A stretch of DNA of 64,000 nucleotides from Dichetophora obliterata (GCA_963920525.1 OY986438.1:184572888-184636887), one strand, 5' to 3'; counted from the first letter of the stretch, positions 32,947 through 45,760 are shown. A program made the numbers and translations. Notes: generated by a model not told the origin, from the sequence alone.

Positions 32947-32954
32947 CTAATTAG

Positions 32955-34083
32955 GTTATTATTAAAAACGTAAAGAAGAAAAAAAATAAATCAAAAGAGC
33001 TCATAAATTTTGGTATTTATTTTCACTTCAAAACCACTGTGCGCCGCCCTAACAACTGAAAGTATAACCACAATTAACTTTGGTGCATGTACAGTACATT
33101 TCAGCATAAATTAACATATTAAATATAAAATTACTTGCATAAATAACAAACACACACCTTCAAATAGCAAGTAGCTTACAATAACACTATTATTTTAATA
33201 TATGCCACTGTTTTAAAAATTAAATAAAAATTCAACTGAAATTGACTGAACGGTCAGGTCAATAATTTTTAAAGAATGAAAATTCAGTGAGGGCATTAAA
33301 CAAACAACTTTGTAGCACGCACTTTAATACTTGTTTCTATAGAAAAATTTCCAAAATATGCTACTTCTTATTGAATCTGTTTGCTTACATTCATTTCAAA
33401 GGATTCTGCAAATAACTTTCAAAGCATTTCATTCAGTATTGATGGATTTTTATTACATAAAATATGTATTATTCAAAAGATATTTATTTAATAACTCTTT
33501 GGTGGCAGACAAAAACTGTGCAAACTCAAACTCTTTACCAGCTCTCATTTAATATATATATTTAAAAAACACCCTCAGGACCTTTACTACGATTTTTAAC
33601 AAAATTTAAAAGTCAATAGAAGATATGACTTTCTGCCAACATCAAAGTTTTAATGTAATTTTTTTTTAATGCTTTAAAGAGCTTAAATTTTTATTAAAAA
33701 GTTTTAAATACAATAAGCTTGGACGGTTGCGCCTGATGTTCGTGTAGCTAGGCGTTTGCATAAATTTCTGTAGCTATTTTATATTTAGCACCTAAATGCT
33801 GCTGGCCATAAGCCTTCCATCTGGCTACGCTCAGAGGCTTTAGCAAATAAGCTTGCCAGTAAAGGTCAACATTTGGGTTTCTCATCAAACTGTTTGCAAC
33901 ATTTTGTTGGAATGTAACTCATTTTGGCACTATGTGTAGTATGAGCAGGCTGTTGATGTTGTTGTTTTATTTTTTGCTGATGAATATATATTTCCATTAA
34001 CCCTTTTATGTCAATTTTTCGATGAATGTCGAAAGTTTTATTGTAGAAAAAAAAATGTTTCATATTGCTGTAGAATATGTTAA
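32955..34083. other. Intronic sequence, no gene seen
   Basis: A plus-strand frame at 33358-33552 and a minus-strand frame at 33866-34063 carry no recognisable motif. Confidence 0.4.
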
Positions 34084-34755
34084 GGTACTATTACAGTGTG
34101 TAAAAACTTAAAAATAAATTTTTGTTTTTCGTTAGAATATGGTTTTGCAATGTCTTAAGAATACGTATACAAAATTTTAGAAAAAAATGTAATATAGAAA
34201 AAAGTTATTGAATATATCATAGCGTTTTTCTCGAAACAAGTTTTTTCGAATCGGCTTCTAAGATATCTGTAGTTCTTCTTGATCGATTTCGATTAATTTT
34301 GATTAATTGTGATCCTTATAGACTCTGTTAAGCACTAGACTTATAAAAAACTTTTATATTTTTTTTTTTGTATGGCTGAAAGTTTCGGCAAAAAAGGGGG
34401 TTTGTGTACATTTTTTTTCAACGCATACCATTTTTTATTTTTTATTTTTTTTTTTTTATTTGCGTAGGTTGAGTGCTCAACTGCAACCATTAACTTAAGA
34501 ATGCACTTTGATTTTTTACTTTCAGACGCTTTGTAAATGGCGGAGACGAGAAGCCAATTGCAACAATTTTTTAAACACGCTAACTTCAACGCCCTGTAGA
34601 AAATTAACAACAACTATAAAGACAAAAAAAAAATTTTATTTCCTAATGAATAATCCTGCATTATGTAAAAAATTTGAATCATTAAAATTTATAATGCTAG
34701 GTAAAAAAAATTAATAAAAAATGTGTTTTTTATAGTTACACACTGCTATAGTACC
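34084..34755. mobile_element. 672-bp TTAA-target element (GGTACTATWRCAGTGTG ends)
   Basis: TIRs GGTACTATTACAGTGTGTAA and complement of GGTACTATAGCAGTGTGTAA, flanked by TTAA at 34080-34083 and 34756-34759. A piggyBac- or Kolobok-type target. Overlapping opposite frames inside (34341-34613 minus, 34508-34714 plus) are not recognised. Confidence 0.8.
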
Positions 34756-34759
34756 TTAA

Positions 34760-35229
34760 AATATTTTTAAAGAGTTTCAAATCAGATGAAAAATTTTGAA
34801 TAAATTTTTTTATTCATCATATATTTAAAAATGCATACTCGTATCAAAGTATCGAACGAAATTTCGAATTTTCATTTAAAACTCCGCCATTTAATTTTAT
34901 TGTTCTATTCTAGTTCATTGTGAAAGAAATATCATCGAGTTTAATGTCCTTTTTTATTAATTTCAGGCAGTGTGAAGGAAGCAATCACTGCAGCAGTTGG
35001 GTAATTTTTTTTTGTTATAGTAGATACCCAATAACTACTAGAAATTGAATATTTTTTTGAACACATTTTTTTTTAATAGAAATATGAATAAATACAGCCT
35101 GAAAATTTAAAGCAAACGCTTTTTGTTTTTAATTCCTGAAAATTACCCTTTTTTGGAAGGTTAAAGTAGTGGTGCCCTTTAAAAATAATGCGAATCTGTT
35201 GTAGATTATATAAAAAAATTTATTATACA
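34760..35229. other. No recognised feature
   Basis: AT-rich spacer between the TTAA element and a satellite core. Confidence 0.4.
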
Positions 35230-35560
35230 AAGTGTCGTGACACCTCCCATACAACTTGAACTGTTGTGGCTTAGCTTTTGAACTGTATACATTAGAGCAT
35301 AGAAACTCGGCGCAAAACTATCACTCACTAACAACATCCTACTGAAAAACAATGTATATTGGCAAAGAGGGCGTGAAAACTCGCATACAATTCGAATCGT
35401 TGCTTAGCTCTTAAACTACATACTATCGAGCATTAAAACCCTGTACAGAACCATCATTAACTCACGTCATCTAACTTAAAAACATTAATGCCTATTAGAA
35501 AAGAAAGCGTGGCTCTTCCCATGCAGTTCGAATCGTTAATATGGCCTAATTTGTGATGAA
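35230..35560. repeat. Satellite core of a Helitron-like repeat (136-bp units)
   Basis: About 2.4 tandem units with the CGTG landmark at 35236, 35372 and 35507. Each has a (G)GCGTGRCWCYTCCCATRC-like start and AATCGTTG…TTAGC…GAGCATTRAAAC words. The composition matches the 140-bp units at 61818-62187 in design but not closely in sequence. Confidence 0.55.
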
Positions 35561-36172
35561 CTATAGACGGCAAGCTTACTATTTCTGATTTTACGCAAAA
35601 CATTTTTGTTATAAGAACTAACACCTTAACACTGAGTTTTGTGACACATTTTAACACCAATTCTGAATGAGTACGAAATTAACTCTTGAACACATTTTAA
35701 GTTTTCACTGATTTTTGGCATTCAAGTTTGTTTTTGACCTTTGGTGTATTCAGAGACTTATAGTTTAATTTGATGGCAAAATTTTTTGTGGAATATTTTA
35801 ACCCGTTATATTCCTGTTTTATTGGACTTATTTGCCCTTTATCAAAAATAGGTCAAAAAAACTCATACATTGAAGAGTTATAGGGTTAAAATGTTCCCCG
35901 AAAATGTTTCTCGTAATATTTTACATAAATGTGCTGAACACATCCTTTACCAAAAATGTAAGGGTCACATGGTTTCGTTTGCCGATTCACTATGAAAATG
36001 TTTTAAAGGGGGATAAATAAGACCCCCTCCAAAATAAAACTCCGACGTAAACTTTCAAAAAGCCGATATACGTATATTTTTTTTGGTCCCCTCTATCAGA
36101 ATCCGTTGGCAGAACCTTGTTATGTTTCTTTGTGTTGAACAGTGTAATTTGGCATTTCACGAGATGCATATA
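35561..36172. other. No recognised feature
   Basis: Intronic sequence; a minus-strand frame at 35990-36202 is unrecognised. Confidence 0.4.
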
Positions 36173-36962
36173 CAGTGAAACCTCTCTTGGGCAGACACTC
36201 ACCGTCAGCCCATTTTTGTCCGTCCAATAGAGGTGTCCGCTTAATAGAGAGGCTGAGTTTTATATCTTTAAATTTTGTTATAGATTAATGAGCAAATGTT
36301 AAAGGAAATTTTTTTCCATGCAAAATACATTTATTGTATTTACGTATTTTACAAAATCGCGCATTATATTATATTCTTTTAACGCATATGTGTTTAAAAT
36401 AAATAAAAAATCAGTTCATATCATGAAAAATAGTATGTAATTGACAAACATTTTACATGAGTAATTCATGGCTTAAGAAATTCAGAAATCGTTGATTGAC
36501 GTAAGTTTTTTTGTTTTTCTTAAAAAAAACGATTTTGCGTATGGGTTCGACATCTCGTATGTCTATTCACTGCAACGTTCTATAGCTCAGTGAAGCGATG
36601 GCAAGGCAAAGGAAAAAAAAATCAAGCGAGGCGCTTTGTAAGGGAAATCCCCAATTTCATTTCTGTATGTTTACACACATTTTGTCAGTTACTTTTCGAG
36701 CTCGTGTCCGCTTGAGAGAGGTTCGCGTCCGTCCAACAGAGGTTCGCGTCCGTTCAACAGACGTTTGTGTCCGCTTGAGGGAGGTTCGCGTCCGCCTAAC
36801 AGAGGTTTTTCGCCCAATTAGACGAAAATATACTGTCCGCGTCTGCTCAAGAGAGGGTCCGCTTAAAAGAGGTTAATTTGTTCGAAAAAGCGGACGAAAA
36901 ACTTGGTCGTAGAAAAACTATCCGCTCAAGAGAAGTGTCCGCTTAAGAGAGGTGTTAAGTTC
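36173..36962. mobile_element. Tigger/pogo-like element with TIR-derived tandem arrays
   Basis: The left end CAGTGAAACCTCTCTTGGGC…AGACAC after TA resembles pogo/Tigger TIRs. The right end is the diverged complement of AACACCTCTCTTAAGCGGAC followed by TA at 36963-36964. The words GTCCGCTTAAGAGAGGT and GTTCGCGTCCGYCCAACAGAG recur about ten times in tandem near both ends, so the TIR itself seems to have been amplified inward. The frame 36598-36876, which starts MARQRKKK and continues with Arg/Val repeats, mostly translates this array; whether its first codons are transposase is unknown. Confidence 0.65.
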
Positions 36963-36964
36963 TA

Positions 36965-39466
36965 TTAAAGACTCAAGAGTCATTGAATAGAGAATAATAA
37001 AAAAAGATGAAAAAATCAAATCGATCAGATAATTTGTTGTCGAGTTAGAACTGCAGCAAATTTAAAAAAAAAGTATTTTTGAGAAAAACTTAAAAGGATA
37101 AAAGCATAAGCTTTCTGACCGATTAACAGCTACTCTATCAAAGGCTATCGCTTAAAAACTATTTGAGATACATACTTAAAACTTGACAGTGTTATTCTTA
37201 TTAGTAAGTATTAACTATCGAAAAATGTAGACTTTTCGCACTACTAGTGACCCTGAAATGCCTTGCTAAATTTTCTTTTGATTCCGTTTATCAGCTAATG
37301 CCGTTACTTGGCGACAACATACCCATCTGGGGAAAAAAGCACTCCGAAAGGCCTTTTTGAGTGCTTTAAAGTCAGCTGAAAGCGTTAAAGCACTGAACCG
37401 ACGTATGATACACCATTGTAATTTTAACATTACAAGTCATTGGAAAAAGCACTCCAATTGAGCTTACTTTGAATTGTTTCATAAGGCCTACCTTGGCCTT
37501 TAAATTTTGGGTCAGCAGATCGTTTTTTTTTTTTCAAGCTTTTTGAACTGTTCGCTTCATAAATCGCTACATAAATCTACAAATATGGGTACATGTAAAA
37601 GATATCACTAAAAGTTTTTACTTCCACAACAAATTCTATAGCTTTAATTAAAAATAATATCAATCAATTATCGATTTTCTATGCTTGTCTTTCTGCATGA
37701 TTGACATAGTTTTGTAGGCGCCTTTTTCATTATTTTATGTAGCATTATTTTTTTTTTTAACTTTGTGAAAATTTTAACCTTTTCTATTATATATGCTCAC
37801 ACTAATATTTGTTGAATATCATATCTTTTAATTTATTTGCATATTAATTATAAATAAAAAACAAATATTCTATGAAAGAAATTTTACCAAAATAAATACT
37901 ACGGACAGACTTGAATGGAAAACAAAATATAAAATAAATCATAAAAGGAAAAATTAAACAAAAAAACACTAGATAAATTAGTGATTTTTTACCAACGCGT
38001 TGCATGTGTAAATATTGTTTACAGGCATGCGATTATACTATAAATGATACCAAATGTGTTTGTGCGTGTGTGTTTATTGTTTTTTTTTAATGAAATAAGT
38101 TTTGCAAGCACAATTGGTATGCTCATGACATTTTTTAAAAAAGACATAAATAACAAAAACATTTCCCCAAGAAAATGAACAACCTTCGAAAAGTTAGCCT
38201 ATAAGCCTATAGTAGCTTGAGTTTTTGAAGTCCTCAATCTGTGACTGTCAATTGAACTCTTATTAAACATAAAAACTCTCATCCAAGACATAAAATATCA
38301 AATAATCTATTCTAACAATAAACTTTGAATTTCTGTTTATTTGGTTTCGCAACACGTTAATGTGCATTAATTTTGTTAAAATGTTTTTCCAACTAACTTA
38401 AAAAAACAACTATAAATTTTAAAGCCTCGTATTTCTGTTTTCAAACCCATATTTATGAGTGCAAAACAAACACACAAAAAAAAAATAAGAAAAAACCCTA
38501 AATAAAGATGCCGTGGCTTTCATAAAGATGCCATAAATTAATCCTACGAAGAAGAAAGAAACGAAGAATAAAGTATGAAACGTTTGTTTATTTATACAAA
38601 ATATTCAATTTTTAATTAAATTCAAAAATTCTGCCTAGACTTTGGCAACAATTGTTGCCAAAATGTTAAGTTGTTGCCTTGCTTTACAATGGATTGGATT
38701 TTCTCTTTATTTGTATTAAAGATTTTAGTGTGGTGTACAACCGCTGGGTGGCGCTTATATTGCTTATTTCTTTGGACAGGCATTTGAAATGCAAAAAAAG
38801 AAAATCACACTTACTTAAGAGGTGAGCTTAGAAAGGATTTTTGCTTTTTTATTTTGTTATTTTAATTATACGAACTGTATTTTGATATATTGAATGCGAT
38901 ATTTGTTGGTTTGGTATAGTTCAAATAGGTACTGTTGCTTTTTTTTTTGGCAATATAAATTTTTAATGTGGAGTTGATGAAAGGGTTTATTTATATAAGC
39001 CATCTATAACTTTATAGCGGCACTATACCTATATGCGTATTCTACTGTTTCTTTTTGGATCATTTTAGTGGCTTAATCTTCTGTACATTTTGTTTATTGC
39101 AGTCAAGTTATTTTCGTACCAGCTTTCTTCTGACAATAGAGTCTACCACCAAGAATTTTCTACCAATATCAGGTATCGTTGGTTGGTTCGCTAAGATAGA
39201 TTTTATATTTTTTTTTTATATAAAATTTTTTACAAAGGATAAAATTACAAATTTTTTGATTTTTAAACTTAATCACTTTTGACTTTGAAAATGTATTAGT
39301 TAACGTAAAAATTTCTTGACACACTCCAAAAACAATTTATAGCTCCATGTTTTCTTAAAGTAACAAACAAAAATTAAACACTCAGCTGTTACCAATTTTG
39401 AGATATGATCAGTTCTGCAGAAACATTTTCATGGGTAAGAAAATATTCAAACTCGGTTAATGGGTT
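36965..39466. other. Intronic sequence, no gene seen
   Basis: 2.5 kb without identifiable repeats or coding motifs. Sequence such as 37300-37460 and 38640-38800 is less repetitive and may be unique host intron. The plus frame 39055-39282 is unrecognised. Confidence 0.4.
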
Positions 39467-40012
39467 AAAGACAAGATGAAATAATTTTTTCAAGTAGAGA
39501 GCGAACAAAATTTGATATAAGTGTGCGATTTTTCTCAAAATATGAGAAAACATACCAGTTTATGAGTATAAATACAAACGTCATAACATCGTCCGAACAG
39601 CGGTCGAACAAAGGCCGTACGGCCAAATAAGGGTAGAAGATGGTTTCAAAATAGTCACTAAAGCCTACTCGTCTAAGCTACGGCTAAACACGGGTCGAGC
39701 AATGGCTATTTTGAAACAATTTTGAACAAAATAAAAATAAATAAAGACAAGATGAAATAATTTTTTCAAGTAGAGGGCGAACAAAATTTGATATAAGTGT
39801 AAGAATTTTCTCAAAATATGAAAAAACATACCGGTTTATGAGTATAAATACAAACGTCATAACATCGTCCGAACAGCGGTCGAACAAAGGCCGTACGGCC
39901 AAATAAGGGTAGAAGATGGTTTCAAAATAGTCACTAAATCCTACTCGTCTAGGCTACGACTAAATACTGGTCGAACACTGGCTATTTTGAAACAATTTTG
40001 AACAAAATAAAT
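39467..40012. repeat. Tandem duplication of a 276-bp unit
   Basis: Two head-to-tail copies (39467-39742 and 39743-40012) that are more than 90% alike by eye, starting AAAGACAAGATGAAATAATT and ending TTTTGAACAAAATAAA. Each has GTCCGAACAGCGGTCGAACA and AAGGCCGTACGGCCAAATAA. The GC-rich words are shared with the element at 48205-48796. The open frame 39684-39902 is not recognised as a gene. Confidence 0.85.
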
Positions 40013-42520
40013 TCAATTTGATTTCTTTGCTCCAAAAAATATTTTGGACCACTGTTCCGTTATTCAATAAAAATATTGTTTCGCAAAATCAAGCTGCTTT
40101 TTTTGTTGATCTAACTGACAAATGGTTTATTAGCTAGGTGTCTAGCAAGCAAATTTGCTTCATGCAAATTGATTGCTACGTTGACAGCAGCTATTCTTGG
40201 ATCTACTTTGACGGGCTTAATCATATAGCGATCATGGCGAGCAGTTATCTCCGTGGCCGACCACTCCCTAACATCCGATCAATTTTGATTTGAAGTAATT
40301 TCATAACATGCTGCGATCCGGCATATTGTTAATTTGTTGACATTGAACATACGTCTGAATCTTGTATTGGTTTTCCATTTTTCAGCGCTGCTAAAACTTT
40401 CGACTTTAAATCGGTTTACAGATGCTTCCTTAAAACTTTCCATAAAACATATAATTTCAACAAAAAATCTATAGTATATTTTAGCATTTTTATTGTTCGT
40501 ACAAAACTAACATTTTTTTAAGTCTTCTAAAAAAAATTAATAAGTTGAGCAAATAAACCAAACTGTTATTAGAAATTTAACTTATTTCTCAATTCAATTA
40601 TTTTTATTAAGAAAACTAAAATAGTAGCGAATATATTAAAATAAACACCAGAACGTCATTACCTGTATTAAAATTTTTGTGCTTGCAATTATATGTATAG
40701 TATAATAAATACAAGTATTTAGTTCGAGGCTTGTCCGACCACTGTTCGACCCTAGTTTGGTAGAGAATAGTGCAAAACGAGCGCTGTTTGACCCTTGTTC
40801 GGACACTGTCTTTGTTCAGTCTAGGTTAGAAATAATTTATCTTTACTCGGACTTCACGTTCGCAACATTCATAGCCGCAAAGTGAATATTGCTTATTTTG
40901 ACCCTGATGCTCCATCATTTCTGATTTGATTAAAATAATAATGAGCTGTAGTGTTCAAAATGTGTGCGCCGGCTACAAAATTTTGTCAATAGCATGGTTC
41001 TATTTATTTTAAAATAGTGCTGTATTCTGAGATAGAGACATTATTAATAAGTTGTGAATTCATTGAGACTAAATTGATATTTTTAAAACCTCTTAAGAAT
41101 TTTAAATAAAAAATGTGCTATTAATCGCAAGTTTATTCCTTTTTGAACAAAATATATAAGACAAGAAATAACATTTGAAGATGAAATTGACTCGAATGTA
41201 GTCGATATTGGCATATTTGTAATATTTTTAATCTTTTACAGCACATGGTAGCAGATTGAGCAAATAACAGCACAATTTACAAATTAATTATATAAAAACA
41301 TTAAAACTTTATATAATGTCTTTTTTTCTGAAATTTCGCTAGTGCTCATTTAAAGCTAAGAAACGTAAGTTAGGAAATCTGCAAAAAAAATTTTCAAAAT
41401 ATACCTCTCTCTAAGTATTTTCAAAACCAGGTTTGCATCCCATTCGACAAAATGGTAAGTTGAATACGAAATATTTCTAGAAGTCTATTGAACTGACGGC
41501 GTCTTTCTGGCATAATTTGGTATTTACATAATCGTCATCTTGAAACCATGACGGCACATTAAAGCTTAGCTTCAGTTCATCAAAGCACAATTTTTTAAAT
41601 TTCTGATATACAATGATGGCGCAGCTAACTTCATTTTATTTAAGTCATATCATTCATTATAGCACACAATCGGGCAGCACATGTTTTTTTTAATAATATG
41701 TCAAATTTGCGTAACTAACTTGACAACAGCAAGGAAGTACTTTAATTTTTTACTTTTATCCGGCTGCTATTGTTTTGATTGAACTTTAATGAAAAGCTCA
41801 ACAACACTCTTCCATTATTTGTGCCCAGTGCGCGGAAATAATTTTCATAGCTATGTGGCATTAAATTATTCGCTCAAATTGATTTGAATTAATTGCTTTA
41901 TTCTTGTTTTAATTATTTTTGCACCGTTAGCAATCAAAACAATAGAAAGCTTTGTGAGTGGGTGTTAGTTTTACTCATTACTCATAATAAGTAGCTTTAG
42001 CCCAGCTCATTTTATCGCAAACACACACACACCAAGTCAATAAAGCTCTTCCGGTTATCTACCCAGTAGGCAAAAAGGCCAGCTTCCTTTAAAAGAAGTC
42101 GTAAGCTTCTTGCTACTTTTGACGGTCACATGGAATAATGACTAAACTCAAAATATCGTAAAAAAAGCAACTTTGCAACTTCTGAAAAAACTTCGTGTTT
42201 TCTCAAAAGTAAACTATTTACTTATTGCTATATCAGAGTGGCCATTCTCGCACAACTTTTGAAATTTTTTCGGAGATCTCCCTCTAAACCCTTTTTTGCG
42301 GAAATTTCAATTGCCATTCTCATACGACGTGGAATTTTTTGCCATTCTCGCAACGGTTGGCCGCACTAGTGTCAATTAAAACCGGGGATGATCAGCCGCG
42401 CGAGAGTTTCCAATCCCGGCTGTCGGTAGCCTACCATGGGGTGGGTGCTATTCCTAGATTTGGGAAGAGAGTTTGCTTCTCATTAAACACCAAAGGTTGT
42501 AGGGGCTTCTGTTAAATTAA
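40013..42520. other. Intronic sequence with two repeat remnants
   Basis: At 40725-40855, GTCCGACCACTGTTCGACCC … TTTACTCGG resembles the right part of the element at 48205-48796 and may be the far end of the family duplicated at 39467-40012. At 42117-42165, GACGGTCACATGGAATAATG… matches one arm of the element at 52807-53055. No gene was recognised. Confidence 0.4.
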
Positions 42521-42732
42521 TGGCGTTTTCGTTTCTCGAAAAAATGTTTAATTTTTTCTGCTCTCTTTCTGCCGTTTTTGAAAAATCTGAATTTTTTTCT
42601 TCTTTTGAGATCAACATTTTCGCAAAAAGAAAACGATTCAATTTTAGAGGTCACTCTTTTTATTCTCAAGAGGGGAGAATTTCCAAAATGGACAGAACAA
42701 ATGTTGCATTTTTTCGAGAAACGAAAACGTCA
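42521..42732. mobile_element. 212-bp Harbinger-type MITE (TAA target)
   Basis: TIRs of 26 bp: TGGCGTTTTCGTTTCTCGAA… and its complement …TTCGAGAAACGAAAACGTCA, flanked by TAA at 42518-42520 and 42733-42735. Short frames inside are not coding. Confidence 0.8.
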
Positions 42733-43215
42733 TAAGAGTATTAACGAAATAAAAAAGTTAAGTTATTAACAAGGGTTATATATTATATATTAATTAAAAA
42801 TAAATTTAAGAGTTTTTACAATGAGATGGAGATTTATTGTCCTTACTTTTTAGAGGTTGGTTAAAGAAGAAGGTATATACAAAAAAGTCAAAAAGTATAT
42901 ATTTTAAAGCCCAGCTTTTAGCTGTGTTTAGTTTCTGAAAAGTACAATTCAAAATATTAAGTTTAAGACCCATATTTGAGCTGTGTATGTGCAAAATGAC
43001 GTAAGCCAAATAAAAATTAACAATTTTGCAATAAATGAGATTTTTTTTACATGGTTAATTAATTTTTCACATCTATACTAATACTTATTGCCAACTGTTT
43101 TTGTCAACTACGTCTGAATAAGAAATAGAAAAAACTATATATTTTGGTGGGATGTTTTTCATTATTTCAGTGTCTTTTTGGAGAGATAAAGTGAAACTGA
43201 TTAGGATTTTGTACA
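42733..43215. other. No recognised feature
   Basis: AT-rich spacer between two small transposons. Confidence 0.4.
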
Positions 43216-43853
43216 CATCCCTGCAGGACTTTCACCCAACTTTAAGATGATTACAAACTACTTTCAAAACAAACCACAAGTGGTTGAATAGTCAACTATT
43301 TTCTTCGAAAATAACTATTGATGTTCTCTATGAAATGGACGCAAAATCACCAGTACATACTACCTACGATATGACAGATTGACTAGTTTATATATGGTCC
43401 TTTTGAAACCAACTAGTAGTCAGTCTATCTGGTTACTTTTATTCTACTTACTAGTGAGGAATAAAACGACTACATTTTAAATGTTGTTTTATAAACTAGC
43501 TTGTAATGAAAATAGAAAATATTTAGAAATACCAAAAAATATTTTAAGATCGACTCAAAATTTAATGTGAAATATGAAATGTGAAATAGGCGCTATACGA
43601 AAATTTCCAAAACATTTTTTTCCATTTATTCTGTATGAAAAAGCAAATCACAACCCTGGTGACGGAGAAACAAATTGATGCAACGCTATGACTTTTGCTT
43701 TGCTCGCTACTACAACCCTGAAATTCTGGTTCGTGGCCGCTCAACTCACAACTTTTCGATGACTTTTCAACCAAATGAAAGTTACTCCGTGAATAACTAC
43801 ATTAAAGTTACTTTACTTTTCGGACTAGTTACTAGTTTGGTCCTGCAGGGATG
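43216..43853. mobile_element. 638-bp TIR element (CATCCCTGCAGGAC ends)
   Basis: Starts CATCCCTGCAGGAC and ends GTCCTGCAGGGATG, a perfect 14-bp TIR. Variants of ACTAGTTACTAGT and AGTTACTTT recur inside near both ends (43380-43450 and 43780-43840), so this too has a self-similar interior. No target duplication was evident. Internal frames are unrecognised. Confidence 0.65.
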
Positions 43854-44666
43854 CTTTAGAGATTTTTGACTAAATAAATTAAAGTAAATTTCTGGCTCTG
43901 TCAATGCTCACTGGGTATCTGTATTTTGCGTTCTCACTTGCATTACTACCTGGCAAAAGCTCGACCTATGTGACATCTCTGCACTTTCAGAAAAAAGCAT
44001 TAAAACAAAGGTATTCTATTATTTCCCTTCGTTTGCCTTTTTTTTCTTTTTTTTTTTTTTTTTTGTTTTTGGTTTTGTCTCTGAGTGCAGCAACCAAGTT
44101 CATTGTTAATTTTTGCCTGCGTTGCCACGTGTTTTTTTTCTGGTTGACGATTGTTTTTCGCTAGTTTTTTTTTTTCTTTTTAATATCATGGGATTTATTT
44201 TATTTGGTTTAACATGCATGAAAGCTTGAATTTTTTAACACACATTCGTCACTCTAGCTGCCATTAAATGCAAATCGTGTTCGTGTCTGTTTGTGTGTAA
44301 TGGCGACATTTTGCTGCTGAGTTTGAATGATGTGCTCATATCAGTTTTCGCTTTTTCTGCAGATACATTTCATTCGTTTGTCATTTTTTGTGCTAAGCTC
44401 TCAGTTCTCTTTTTTTTTTGTTCTTTGTAAATATCCCGACTTGTTGAATTTTAACTTCAATTCGACTGTTATAATTATTCTACATCTTTTCTATTTAATC
44501 TTTAGGTTATGCGTACTTACAAGCATTTGAATCACACTGTGTGTCATTCTATTGGTTAAAGTTTAAAAAAAAATATCTCTTGCATTATTAATTTTTAATT
44601 TATGTATGCAAACATTGAACAAATATTCCCCGTAGTAAATGAAAACATGACTAGATGAATTATTTC
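43854..44666. other. Intronic sequence with a poly-T tract
   Basis: A pyrimidine-rich tract at 44031-44066 and generally T-rich sequence. No family seen in the frames 43904-44164 and 44327-44530. Confidence 0.45.
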
Positions 44667-45031
44667 TTAACCCTTGAAGGACATGCTTATTTTTTATACA
44701 TAAAAGTCAAGCTTCGTCGTATCTACTACGCCATTTTTCAAAATGGTCCTACGGACTACCTTTATGTCATAATGTTTCGAAATCACTTGTTTTTGATTAT
44801 TAAGCTTATGTAGAATAAATAAAAACAACAGTTTATTTAATATATAATAACAACAGTTTATTTAATAATTTTTCACAGATTGAGTTAATTTAGATTGTTT
44901 TACAAAAGGTACATTTAAAAAAACAAAATAAATATAATTAAAGGCACATACTTGACATTGAATTTTTCGTTATTTAAGAAATAGTATACTAAATTTTAAT
45001 GAGATCATATTTTTATAGGATTGAGAATATC

Positions 45032-45301
45032 TTATAGGCCAAAAACACAAAGCTCTATTTTATGCTCCCCACACAAGCTCATATGGCGTTTTGAGCACTA
45101 TGATTTGTTCATGCGACTGTTGGAGGGGGGACAAAGAGCACATATTTTCCTCTTCTTCTCAGAATTTAATTCTGGATTGTTTCGATCCTTCTTCAGCCAT
45201 AGACTATTGATGCTGTTTCGCACCTCTGTTGACAAAATTGGAATCCGTATCCTACTATATACATAATTAAACTTTAATAAGTGAAAAGTGTTTATTTTCA
45301 T
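45032..45301 (-). pseudogene. piggyBac transposase C-terminus (cysteine-rich domain)
   Basis: Minus-strand frame with EKKRKICALCPPSNSRMNKS, an in-frame TAG, then CSKRHMSLCGEHKIELC and a stop at 45032-45034. The spacing C-x2-C…C…CGEH…C matches the C-terminal zinc-binding domain of piggyBac transposases, which helps recognise the transposon ends. The TAG makes it non-functional. Confidence 0.8.
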
Positions 45302-45484
45302 TAAGCTGGCACGATTAAAGGTCTTTGGATTTGCTTAGAACATGTTGTTCGTATAAATAATAAAGCATTATTGAAAGACATATTCAAAAAACCATAGAAT
45401 TGACATTTAGGCTATCTGTTAGTGAACAGCATATAAAACTACACATGTGTTCAAATGTATCGACGCCTCCTTAAGCAAGCGGTA

Positions 45485-45760
45485 CATCGTCTTCATCCAA
45501 GATACTTAAATCCTCTAAAGAGCTTTATTCTTCAAAACTTACATTGAAAGGGTCCTCTTGACCAGTCTCCTTGTTGTTGTTGTAGGGCTCATCGTCTAAG
45601 TCATTGTCCAGATTGTTTTGAGAGTCGTCTGTACCTAATCTATCGTTGTTGCAATCTAATTCATCGTCGAATTCATTGCTGTCGTCACAAATCGACAGAA
45701 GTTTTCCTATTTCCTAAACTTTTATTAATTTTTTGCTGCACAATTTCCATTTTAACTGTA
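45485..45760 (-). pseudogene. piggyBac transposase N-terminus (acidic region)
   Basis: A minus-strand ATG (MEIVQQKINKS…, near 45755) is followed after a one-base frameshift by EIGKLLSICDDSNEFDDELD and further Asp/Asn/Glu-rich sequence ending DPFNVSFEE and a stop. An 'EIxxLL' start plus a long acidic stretch is the usual N-terminus of piggyBac transposases. The DDE catalytic domain expected next is absent; the C-terminus lies 200 bp downstream. Confidence 0.6.

Noticed and set aside
36598..36876. A 92-residue Arg/Val-rich plus-strand frame
   Set aside because: Most of it translates the TIR-derived GTTCGCGTCCG array; the first residues alone do not allow a transposase call.
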